Shown: piece by piece, positions 1-10,638 of the stretch | Numbering within the stretch: the first letter of the stretch is position 1 | Layout of the letters: each line of letters opens with the position of its first letter | Position numbers and translations under genes: made by a program | The notes under the pieces: generated by a model | Database searches by the model: none | Told to the model about the DNA's origin: nothing | Seen by the model: only the letters and a program-made list of their open reading frames with translations | DNA from: Acanthochlamys bracteata | Lineage: Eukaryota > Streptophyta > Magnoliopsida > Pandanales > Velloziaceae | Assembly (NCBI GenBank): GCA_019914995.1 | Contig: CM034138.1 | Coordinates: 496,001-560,000 of the forward strand | Reading direction: 5' to 3' | Length of the DNA stretch: 64,000 nt

Positions 1-199
1 TTGCATAAGTTCCAGAAGTCTCAGACTTCATTAACTAAGGTGCAGTAAGCTCTTGCGTGCAATCATTATACTGAAATATCCAATTTACTAAAACCAATTT
101 CTTCAGATTACGTGAATTAATAGATTTAAAATTTCGCCACAAGTTCTAACTAAGAGACCTATCAAGCAAAAAACTTTTAGAGCAATGTGATTCACTTAC

Positions 200-795
200 A
201 GGTTGAAAAGGTGAAGTTGGAGAATGAAATTCGATCCTGAATTTGGGTTCACGAGAACTCCTACCAAAAAATACACCTATTATCAAATAATTAACAAGTT
301 AGCACACAATTGCCAGCAATAGAAGTTCAGAGTAAAAAAAAATTCTATTCGTTTTGTTTAAAAACGAACCTTTAGCCTCATAACCAAACAACTCACAGAA
401 ATATTCTTCCAGATTTCAAAATCCAACTCAAATTAAACTAAGAACGAGTTATTGCACACAATATCACCAGCAATAGAAGTTCAAGAAAAAATTAGAAAAA
501 AACCTAACCTTTTAATCATATAACCAAATAACTCACAAAAACATACTTCACATATCCAGCAATGAAGGTTAACCAAAAAAAAAGATCTTTCCAAAAGGAT
601 TGATTTGATAAACCATATTACCAAATAATTCCCAAAAACAGTTTTCCAAACTTCAATTTTAACTCAGATTTTTCAAAAACATAACGGATTACCAGTACTG
701 ACGGTGAAGATCTCATCGGAGTCGGCGTTGATTAACGAGAAATAAACTATCATAACTAGAAGAACAACAACGGCTGTAGATTGCTTCACGGTCAT
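200..795 (-). CDS. OS9: OS-9-like ER lectin (ERAD), 5' end only; gene leaves the window on the left
   Basis: On the minus strand an ATG at 795 opens a signal-peptide-like N-terminus (MTVKQSTAVVVLLVMIVYF, then a likely cleavage region around INADSDE). A second exon at 200-260 reads SSREPKFRIEFHSPTSPFQP and ends at a clean GTAAGT donor. From memory, EPK(Y/F)(K/R)IEFH...SPFHP is the conserved start of the plant OS-9 homologue, which recognises trimmed N-glycans on misfolded glycoproteins and hands them to the HRD1 complex in the ER. The MRH lectin domain would lie beyond the window. The exon 1 donor is uncertain: exon 2 needs phase 2, which fits a weak GTTATG donor (exon 686-795) but not the nearer GTAATC, so a small missed exon is possible. 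It is head-to-head with the PHOX gene, about 0.5 kb apart. Confidence 0.55.
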
Positions 796-1340
796 CGCTG
801 AACTAACTGGATCTAATTCGGTGACACCAGAGTTAAACAAAACAAAAAAAAATTAGAGCTAATTCGATCAGCGTGGTGCATTGGCCGTTAAAATAATGAA
901 CTACGAACAAGAAATAGCAAATATAGTGGTCCTATATGTAAAATAGCTAATTTATTGCATGGAAACGTGGGAGTTTTGGTTGCAAGCAATGGTTACTTAT
1001 AAAAGAATGACAAATACAGTTGTCCTTATTGGTAAACATAAATGGTGAGAGGATCTAACATGCAAATAAAAGAAATAAAAACAATAACCATTCTTGGTTT
1101 TCCATTTCTCGGGAATAAACCATGGAGGAGTTCTCCGTGGACCCGCATTATTAATCAATCGAAAATTTGAAAAGAGAATTTTTGTTTGTTGTCCATTCGT
1201 TCAACGGTGAATTGAGATGGAGACATGTTGGAACGAATCAATGAATGTTTCTCCATTGATTCGTTCTTGTTTATCTGAATTCCAGTTTGTTAATTATTTA
1301 TTGTAGTTCATTCAATCTGTTAATTTATTAATTCATTGCT
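796..1340. promoter_or_regulatory. Shared intergenic region of two divergent genes
   Basis: Roughly 0.5 kb between the OS-9-like start on the minus strand and the first inferred untranslated exon of the PHOX gene on the plus strand. It is AT-rich with no open frame of note. By position it must hold both promoters. I see no distinctive element beyond AT-rich stretches. Confidence 0.4.
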
Positions 1341-1440
1341 GTAATTTGGGTTTGGAAGCTTTGGAGGAACGCAGAAGAAGCCCTAATTGTCTCTCTGATT
1401 CTTCCAGCCCATCGCCACCTTTGTTGAGAAAAATCATCGG

Positions 1441-1931
1441 GTATGTTGTCGAAACAACTTTTCTTTTTGTTTATGAACAAATGTTTCTTTTTGTTGTTGT
1501 GGAGATTCAAATTTTTTCTAATTCTGAGACTGACGAACTAGATTCTCATCAGAGTAACGATCGTTAATCAGTTTTGTGAAAGCTTGACTATTGATGAGTA
1601 ATGATGGGATTAGTACCTTTATATTCATGATATGGTTTCTTTATCAATGATTATTTGGATTTTTCCTAGCTGTTTGGGTGATTTGGAGGTTAACTTACAT
1701 TGATCTGACTAGTTTCTAGCTTTTATATCATGTCTTAATGTGATTTAGTTTATCTTGAATTGTCTCTTAAGTTTGTCCGAATTAAGGTTATATATGGCTT
1801 TTATTGGCTGAGCCGTGTAATCCATCTTGTTAAGACAAGGAAAAAACATCTCTAAGAACCTTTAGTTATATTAAATCTTCTTGAGCTGTTTCTAATGATT
1901 TTTTTCTGAAAAGCTCACATTTCTGTTACAG
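1441..1931 (+). other. Probable intron in the 5' untranslated region of the PHOX gene
   Basis: A GTATGT donor at 1441 and a pyrimidine-rich TTCTGTTACAG acceptor ending at 1931 flank AT/T-rich sequence upstream of the coding start at 2048. A leader intron of this size is common in plant housekeeping genes. Inferred from splice signals only. Confidence 0.45.
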
Positions 1932-2047
1932 GTATTGCCTTTTTCCTACTCGGTTATTATCAAGAAAAGCTAAAAGGAGAAAACTTGGGAACAGCGAATT
2001 GGAACTCTTAAGTTAAATCAAAAGTGCAATAAATTTTAATTTAAAAA

Positions 2048-5000
2048 ATGGGGAAGCCTATCGGGACGAAGAGGAAATCAGGGAAACCAAGCGATACAAG
2101 TTCCAAGAATAGCAAGTCCTCTACTGAGCATACTCCAAGAGTCTTTGATGCCGACACGCCCATCTTCATTGATATGTCCAATGAGATGAAAGAGGAAGGC
2201 AACAAGCTATTTCAGAGGAGGGACTATGAAGGTGCGCTGCTTAAGTATGAGAAAGCTGTCAAGCTACTGCCAAAGAGCCACACAGATGTTGCATACTTGC
2301 GGAGCAACATAGCCGCCTGTTACATGCAGATGAATCCAGCAGACTACAATGAAGCAATCCGTGAATGCAACAAGGCTCTTGAAGTCTCACCCAAGTATAC
2401 AAAAGCACTTCTAAAGCGGGCTAGATGTTTAGAAGCCCTAGACAAACCAGAACTAGCCTACAGAGATGTTACATGTGCTTTGAGCTTAGAGCCTAACAAC
2501 CTCACGGCATTGGAGATCTCTGACAGGCTAAAGATCACGCTTGAGGAAAATGGCATCAAACTAGATGAAGAGGGACTTCTATCTGTACCAGAGTTAGTGG
2601 TAATAAAAAAGAAGAAACTAAAAAAGAAAAAGAGCCACAAGGCTGAGGACAAAATGGTGGTTCAGGAGAAGAAGGTACAAGATGTTAAACAGGAGCCTCT
2701 AAAGGAAGAACTCCCTAAGAGTGTAAAACTAATCTTTGGTGAGGATATAAGGTGTGCTCAGTTACCAGCAAATTGTAGTATGATGGAAGTAAGGGAGACG
2801 GTCCAATGTAAATTCCCAAATCTAAAGGCCTTCCTTCTTAAGTACAAGGACAAGGAAGGTGATTTGGTGACAATTACAACAACGGAAGAGCTAAAATGGG
2901 CACAAGAATCTGCAGATCCCCAATGTTCATTTCGGCTTTTTTTAGTTGAAGTGAGTCCTGATCAGGATCCTTTATTTCGGGAGGTTAAAACTGGTGACTA
3001 TGTGAGAAATCCAAGCAACTTTTCTGACTATGGTAGTGTAATAATTAAGCATGATGAGGATAGGGGTTCATCCTGTATTTATGAATGGATTGTCCAGTTT
3101 GCGCAGCTTTTCAAGAACCATGTTGGGCTTAATTCGGATAATTATGTGGAACTTCATGAGCTTGGAACGAAACTGTACTCTGAGGCCATTGAAGAAACTG
3201 TCACAAGCGAGGAAGCCCAAAAGATTTTTGGTGTTGCTGAAGATAAATTTCAGGAGATGGCTGCACTTGCTATGTTTAACTGGGGAAACATTCACATGTC
3301 TCGTGCTCGAAAGAGACTGTCTATGCCTGAAGATGCTTCTCATGATGCAATTCTTGAGCATATTCATACAGGTTATGAGTGGGCTAGAGGAGAATATGCA
3401 AAAGCAGGAAAAAGATATAGAGAAGCTCTTGCAATTAAACCCGACTTCTATGAAGCACTTCTTGCACTAGGCCGGCAACAGTTTGAGGAAGCAAAGCTTT
3501 CTTGGTGTTTTTCTGCTGCTAAGAAGGTAGGTGTTGATAGTTTTTCTTCTGATGAAGTTTTGGAACTATTCAACAATGCTGAGGATAACATGGAGAGGGG
3601 TACTGGGATATGGGAAGAGATGGAAGCACGTCGCTTGAAAGGGCTATCTAAACCTGACAAGGAAAAGTCGCTCTTGCAGGAGATGAGATTGGAAGGGCTT
3701 TTAAAAGACCTGTCTCCTGAGGAAGCTGCAGAGCAGGCATCCAATATGAGGACTCAGGTTAATATTTTGTGGGGGACATTGCTGTATGAACGTTCTATTG
3801 TAGAATTCAAGATAGGTATCCCGTCATGGCATGAGTGTTTGATGGCAGCTGCAGATAAGTTCACAGTGGCAGGGGCTTCTGAAAGTGATATTGCTGTTAT
3901 GATCAAAAGCCATTGTGCCAATGAGACAACTGATGGAGGTAATGTTCAAAGCTCTTCGGTTAGTGGACATTCCATCTCTTAATGGAATTGTGTATTTTTG
4001 CCTTGTCAATTTTCACCTCTTTATTTTTCCTTTATTCTAGACTTTGCAGTAAGAGAACATTAATGTTAAAGTGCATAAAATGCACTGGCTTCTTTGTACG
4101 TGGTTTATGACTAACATAGAAGGACCAAGGGTTGTGCACAGGAATCTAGTTAGGCATCCATATGTAGGCCAAATGTAGTTTGCCCATGTATCTATGCCAT
4201 CCAGTGAGTCATTTATTTGGTTATAAAAGTGAACAGGGTATTCATAAAAAAATGGCATATTGAGATTATAAAGTACTTTTCATTCTGGGTTTTCTATTAG
4301 AGCTAAAAGATGTAGAGCGCTAAGATCCCTACAATTTCTTATATCCTAATAATGCAGCTTGTATACACCATCTATGGTTGCTGCGCCACAAGGTTTTGTT
4401 TGGATTTATATTATATGCTACATTCACTTCTCCTTAAATATCTGGACCACTGCTTTGAGGATATACATCGTTTGTATTATCTCCCATGCTGGTACTTATC
4501 ACTGACTAGAGGTAATAAATGGTAGAACTGGCTTAAGCCTGTGGATAATAATAACTTCATGATGTTCGTGCATCTTATGCTGCTAGATCCTTTTTTGTTG
4601 AAGTTCTTAAACTCCTTGTTTGCTCGTGTTCATAATCTATAGCATTTTTTGATAGATGTTTTTGTAGCGCGTGAACATACATTGCAGCTGAACCAAGTTT
4701 CTGTTATATATAGCTAAGGCATTTTCTAATTGAGGCCCTGCAGAAGTTTGAAATCTACTTACGGATCTTTTTCTTTGTGGATGCGAAGTAGTTAGTTTTC
4801 CACTTCAAGCTATATATTGCGTATGCTTTTATCTCGTTCCAAAATGCCAAGGCGTCACGGTATGCTTTCAAGAATTCTGACATCTTGTCTTGTTTTCTAG
4901 GTTTGTCTTTTAAAATTGATGAGATAGTTCGGGCATGGAATGAAATGTATGATGCTAAGAGATGGATACATGGTGTTCCATCTTTCCGGCTCGAACCATT

Positions 5001-5049
5001 GTTTCGGCGGAGAGTATCAAAATTGCATCAAGTGTTGGAGGAGGTCTAA
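2048..5049 (+). CDS. PHOX: PHOX-type TPR and PB1 domain co-chaperone (CLMP1/Phox family)
   Basis: Two coding exons, 2048-3938 and 4901-5049, give 679 aa. Residues about 45-165 form three N-terminal TPR repeats ([19 protein letters not shown] onward). A lysine-rich linker ([12 protein letters not shown]) follows, then a PB1/Phox-Bem1 domain at about 225-300 ([15 protein letters not shown] start), then further TPR-like helices. The family includes Arabidopsis Phox1-4 and CLMP1 and is thought to link Hsp70/Hsp90 clients, myosin and the cytoskeleton; CLMP1 acts in chloroplast distribution. Without splicing the frame runs to a stop at 3982 (644 aa). The spliced version restores the family C-terminus ([19 protein letters not shown], then a [15 protein letters not shown] end), so I prefer it. 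The junction is phase 1 (GGT, Gly). The 962-base intron and the 3' region to about 5950 hold nothing else recognisable. Confidence 0.93.
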
Positions 5050-6722
5050 GATATGAAGAAGAGCTCTTACTGGTTGATTCCCTTTATTTGGAGGAGGCTG
5101 CCTAGAAGGGTGGGCCTGTTCTTTGCCTTTTCTTTTGTTGTAAGTTCCAACACTTTCCTATGCTGCTATTTTCGGAGGCTCATCGTATTCATCCTACATA
5201 TAATCCGACTTTTTATGTCAATTGCGCATTAGATTCCAGTTCATATTGTAGCTTCTTGTGTTCTAGCTGCATTCCTGGTGTATGCCTTTTTGTTTTGCAC
5301 TTCTTGTTGAGTGCACTATACATGATTTACTCCATGCAATCTGTTACTTCACCTGGGATTTTTCTTTTCTTTTTTTTATGTCAAATTAATTTTTTTATGT
5401 CAAATTAGATGTCTTCTTAGGAAGTACTTGAAAATATGTAAGTGCCTGTGATAATTTTATTCTGCGGACATCTTTCTGTACTCTTCGTTTGCATCAGGGC
5501 TTACGTCTTGTAATGTATTCGCTGTGTATATGTATGCACATATATGTTGGCATCACAGGGTGCGTGTTTTTGACAAACTAGAAAAACTAGCCTGCCAGTG
5601 TATCGGTGTTGGTCTCTCAGGCTTGTTGCCAGTTAGTTTCGCGGCGGCATGGATGAACCATGCTTAAATGCTAATTGTTTTTGTTCATGAGAAGTTATCA
5701 GATTACTTTCAAATTATGACCAGATCATTTTGATTTCCCTGTTGCCCACATTTGCTAAGTATGCCATTTTGTTGCAGGAGAAGAAAGAAAGAGACGTATA
5801 TAGAGTTGCTTGCAGAAACCATTCTTTCAGAAATAGATACAGAGCGGCCACGGATACATTTTGATTGATTTTTCCATTACAAGAATTCATCCCTCTTACT
5901 TGTTACTTCGTATTCGATTTATTGTGTATTCTTGTGAAACATGGGGGTTCTACTGTTGCCCGGTAAATGAAAGTGATTCTTTTTGTTAAATAGCAATTCT
6001 GTTGTTTTCCTGTTTTCAGATATTGAGCGTTTTATGTTATTTTCTTTTAGTGACCTAAATGTGATATAAATAATTAATTTTACATTACAAAAGTAAACTA
6101 AATGTGATTTTTCATATAGTTTTTTAAGAAAAAGTGAATTATAAGCGTGCTTATTATTAAAATAAGCACCTCATATTTTTAATAATTTATTTAAATATAA
6201 AGAAATTATATTCGTACAAATTTTTATATATGTACTTTTTAATTTTTTAATTAATTATTGTAAATATTTTAAAATATTCTCTTAGTTGAATTAGTTCTAT
6301 TATATTATTTACTTTCAAACTTTCCTGCACCTTTTATTCGTTGCTAGTTTTGATGACATGTATAGATGTTGAAAACTCTTCAGGCTTTTGTGACCATGTG
6401 GGGTTATATACTTATATATCTGTCACGCCCATAATCTGCAAATTAACTGGAACCAAATTGCAGTTCGTAGCCATGAAAAACTGAATTCAGCAATTTGCAC
6501 CTGAATTTGTTGCTCTGGAGGCTAGACTAGAGGATCTGACTTCACGAAACAAAATTAAGGAGACTATATTTGCAAATTATCAGGCACCTGGTTATATAAA
6601 AAAGAAAGGGAACTGATTCCAAACTCTAGCGTCTATTACACTCGTCGTTAGTTGAGAAAATCTTTTTCTATTTTGATATTTTTTTTTTCGCGGCCGAGAA
6701 AATTTCTTTTATTTCGATTTTA

Positions 6723-9700
6723 ATGGCGAGTGCGGTAAGAAGAGCGACGCACGCCGGCTCCTGGTACACCGATAACGGTAGTCTTCTTCCTTCTCTCACT
6801 CTCTCTCTTTTAAAATTTTAATCTGCTTAGTTTGATCTGTTGATTTTGATCGATTGATTTTGAACAGTGGCGTCAGTTTTACACCAATTTTGGTAATTTT
6901 TGCATGTGTTGACTATACACCGAGAACGATTGACTCTTATCTCATCGGAGTAATGATCTAGTACATTTTGGTTTTGGAATTTAAATTACAAGTGTTTAAT
7001 TACTTGTTGTCACTGAATTTTTGTACTGTAATGAACTCTGTATAGTTAGATGACTCACAGCTAGGCGAGATTTTGGAAACTAGATTCACATGGATTTTTG
7101 CTGATAATTTGTGATTAAGAGTTTTGCTTTTTGATAACTTGGGCTTTTGGGATTTTTGCTGACTCACAGCTAGTCGTCAGTTGTTCAATTAATAATAGAA
7201 TTTGTTAACTATTATGGATCAGCTATATGGTGGTTTCTTTCAAGTTTCTCTTTGTGCAAATAGCTTTTCTAGTTTTTACTGAATTCTGAATCAAATAGTG
7301 CCTCCATTAACTCCGAACTTAGAGCTATGGAGAATGGAGTTGAAGGATCTGTCTGGAATTCATATACGACTCTCCTATTTTCTTCCGTCTTTGTGGATAA
7401 GAGTGCTGGTTTCTTTATTCTGCTTTGTGAACTTTCAGCCAACAAGCTAGAAGAAGAGCTTCATGGGTGGCTCCAAGCATCAGGCATTTCTAAGTCTTCT
7501 AATGTTCGCGGAGTAATTGCTCCGTAAGTTTTCTGCATGTTCTGTAAGTTGTTAGTATTACCATTGTAATAGGCCTAATATTTGGTTATTTTGACTTCAG
7601 ACACGCAGGCTACTCATATTCTGGTCGATGTGCAGCATATGCATTTGCTAACATTGATCCCTCAAACATGTGAGCTAATATTTCCTCGTCTTTGGCCAGT
7701 GTAGTGGTAGTTCTTTACTGTGTAACCCATTTTGTATATATGTCTAGTTGGTTCCACCGGAACTCAGAAATGTCTTCCATTATGCCTTTTTTCTTCTTGA
7801 AAATTGTCTGCAAGAGTTTCCTTTATGCTTCTCCTTTCCATCACAGGATGTACATTAAAGATTATGTTTATGTTACTTCATTCTTGGTAAATATATTTTA
7901 CTCAGCAGGCAATGATTCTATCCAATCTCTAAGTGGAAATACACACAATCTGCACTAATTAAAGATCTTAAATGTTATGATTATAAGTGTATTTCTCTGC
8001 AAGAATGTTCTAGCTTTTCCAAGTTTTGTACTGCAGTTTGCAGTTAACTTTTTAGTTTGTATTTTTTTGTCCAAATGGGTTTCTGTTTGGCATAGAATTT
8101 AAGGTGCAGATTGTCATCATCATGTGTCTTAAACACATGTTTTTATTTTGTCATCATCATGTCTAAACAAATGTATATTAACGGTCGTCAGAATTATGAC
8201 CATCTCCATTATCGTTTTCGTAACTGTCATGAGAAAGATGAAAAGGTGCAAACTTTTGTTTGTTTATGTATGAATCCATATAAAAAGTGCTTGCAATTGT
8301 GTATGGAAAGGTGCAGGTTCCATCAATGTCATTCTGAAGGGTGTGCAATTGACAAATGTAATCATGCATGTAGACATTTTGTAAATTTAGCCTCCCTTCC
8401 TACGCTTTGTGTTGCGGAATGCTTGCTTAGTTCCTTGCTGATAAACTTCAGCTACTAGCTCAGAAAACCCAACTTTTCTTTCTGGTTGCTTTAGCCTTTA
8501 CTTTTTCTTACTTGCGTCACTAACATACAGTTCATTTCAGTTCAAGGGTTTTTCTTCTTGGCCCTTCACATCATTATTACACTCCAACATGTGCTCTTAG
8601 CAAAGCAACAGTTTACAGCACACCAATAGGTGACTTGCCGATTGATTTGGAAGGTATGCCGGTTGCACCATATCTCATATGTAGGTGTGTCTCTTGAAAC
8701 CATTGATTAGTCATCTCTGGTTTTGATGTCAAACAATTGAGGCATTTCTTCTAGATCATGTATGGAAAATGAGCTTGCTTTGTAAGTAGCATTTTAGTAG
8801 CATTATAAGTGCTCTACTGAATTTCAATGAGATTGTGCTTCATTCCTTATATTCGATGAGAGTTGTGTCTGAGTTTTAGCTTACTGCTCTGTTTATCGAT
8901 ATATTATCTCGTCCTCTATTCAAACTTATCGTTGCAAATATGTTCATTTTAGTCAATGAGGAGCTTCGGGCTACTGGGAAATTTGAAGTTATGGATCTTC
9001 ATGTAGATGAAGCTGAACATAGCATGGAGATGCATCTGCCTTATCTTGCAAAAGTGTTTCAGGAGTAAGTTTTATTTCAGTTATGCTGTAGTATTTGTAC
9101 ATGTATAGCATCTGACTTTGTTTATCTTTCTAGTCATCCAGTCAAAGTTGTTCCCATTTTGGTTGGTGCTCTTAGCTCTGAAAGTGAAGCTGCATATGGC
9201 CAGTTGCTTGCTAAATATGTTGATGACCCTAAGAATTTCTTCTCCATCTCATCCGACTTCTGCCACTGGGGCTCAAGGTATATTCGTTTTCTGCATTTTT
9301 TATGTGTACTGCCTTCTTACTAGTGTTAATATATTCCTAGTATTTTCATTAACTGGTGACGTAGAATGCATATAACATTAGCCTCTAATATGGATCCAGC
9401 TTGCACTCGTTGGCAGGTTCAATTACCAATACTACAACAAAAAGCATGGTCCCATTTACAAGTCAATAGAGACCTTAGATCACATGGGCATGGATATCAT
9501 AGAGACAGGAGATCCAGATGCTTTCAAGAGGTATCTGAGGGAGTTTGATAATACAATCTGCGGGCGCCATCCAATCAGCGTGTTCCTTAATGTACTTACT
9601 CTTCTTCATGCATTAAGATCTTGCTTATTATCTAGTCATTCACACAGGTCTTACTTCTTAATCTCATACCTTTTCCGAACATTTAGATGCTGAAGAATTG

Positions 9701-9812
9701 TTCGACAAAGATTAAAATTGCTTTCCTGCAATATGAACAATCCAGTCAGTGCAGGACCATGCGAGACAGCAGCGTAAGCTATGCATCTGCAGCAGCTAAG
9801 GTTGACGGCTGA
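6723..9812 (+). CDS. MEMO1: MEMO1 family protein (AmmeMemoRadiSam system protein B-like)
   Basis: Eight exons give 292 aa: 6723-6777, 7439-7523, 7601-7669, 8541-8653, 8953-9064, 9134-9277, 9417-9591, 9687-9812. The frame is continuous through all junctions. The protein starts [18 protein letters not shown] and covers the whole family, including [13 protein letters not shown] (around 50), [10 protein letters not shown] (around 83), [14 protein letters not shown] (around 140), [13 protein letters not shown] (around 200), ICGRHPIS, and the C-terminal [17 protein letters not shown]1 resembles a non-haem-iron dioxygenase; in animals it mediates ErbB2-driven motility and binds copper or iron. The plant role is poorly known. 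Its position beside a PHOX gene matches my memory of the Arabidopsis order At2g25280-At2g25290. Confidence 0.95.
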
Positions 9813-10638
9813 GGCTACCGATTATACCTAATATATTTGGTTTTATCAGAAATGCGTATGATACAGCTCCGCAGCAGACTTAACAACGTAAGCTGTATCA
9901 GTTCAAATTGTAATGTACTGCTAACCTGTGCGAAGGACTAAGTGATTAACTCTTGTAATAATAACCCAATAAATATTGTAAGTTCCAGTTGCAATCAAGT
10001 TCAAAGTGACTTGTATTTGAATCACAGAAAGTTGCATTCCTTTTCTTCCATCTTGGGATGCTTCTCTTCTGCTGGTTGTAGTCATGGAAGTTCAAGACTA
10101 GTTGTTTACTTGTTATGGATATCTTTTCTATTATTCTGAGATCTGCTTTTTTTGGGGGTTGGGGGGAAGAGGGGGGTGTGGATCACGTATCTCTTTATTT
10201 GAGCTATGTATTAACTTATTGATTTAGTAGCACTTGCAGTATTATAACATGCTAAAAATTCTTCATACGAGTTCTTCTATGTCGTTTATTTCTAACTTTA
10301 AATAATATCATCAAATTAGAGCTTATTGCTTTCGTAATGAAAAAAAATAAAGTTCAAAATTTGTCAATATTATTTTAGAATTATTGATAGTCTCACACAA
10401 AAATGATATTTTTTTCTCAAATGAAAGTTTCATTTGAAATTGTAACAACTCCTAAAACCCTACTGCGTCACTACCGCCTTTCTCCTTGTCCTACGTTGTT
10501 ATTTCTCTTCCCGCCAACTCCGGCACCTACCACCGCCGTATAAACCCTTAACCTAAATCCCCAAGTCACATTCCTTCTACTTCCGAAGTTCGAATTCAAC
10601 TTCATCAATCAATCGATCTATCGATCGAAGGATTCGCA
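9813..10638. other. Spacer: MEMO1 3' region and 5' flank of the SF3B3-like copy
   Basis: The first part is probably MEMO1 3' untranslated sequence. It is followed by a G-run around 10155-10180, an AT-rich stretch, and from about 10450 a pyrimidine-rich leader-like stretch in front of the SF3B3-like ATG at 10639. I see no gene here. Confidence 0.5.

Noticed and set aside
3068-3470. Open frames of about 100 codons in other frames of the PHOX exon.
   Set aside because: Shadows of the long TPR coding exon.
8111-8458. A 115-codon cysteine-rich frame (for example [18 protein letters not shown]) that could be a small secreted peptide.
   Set aside because: It lies wholly inside MEMO1 intron 3, has no signal peptide, the Cys spacing fits no family I know, and the surrounding intron has normal splice ends. 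Chance frame.
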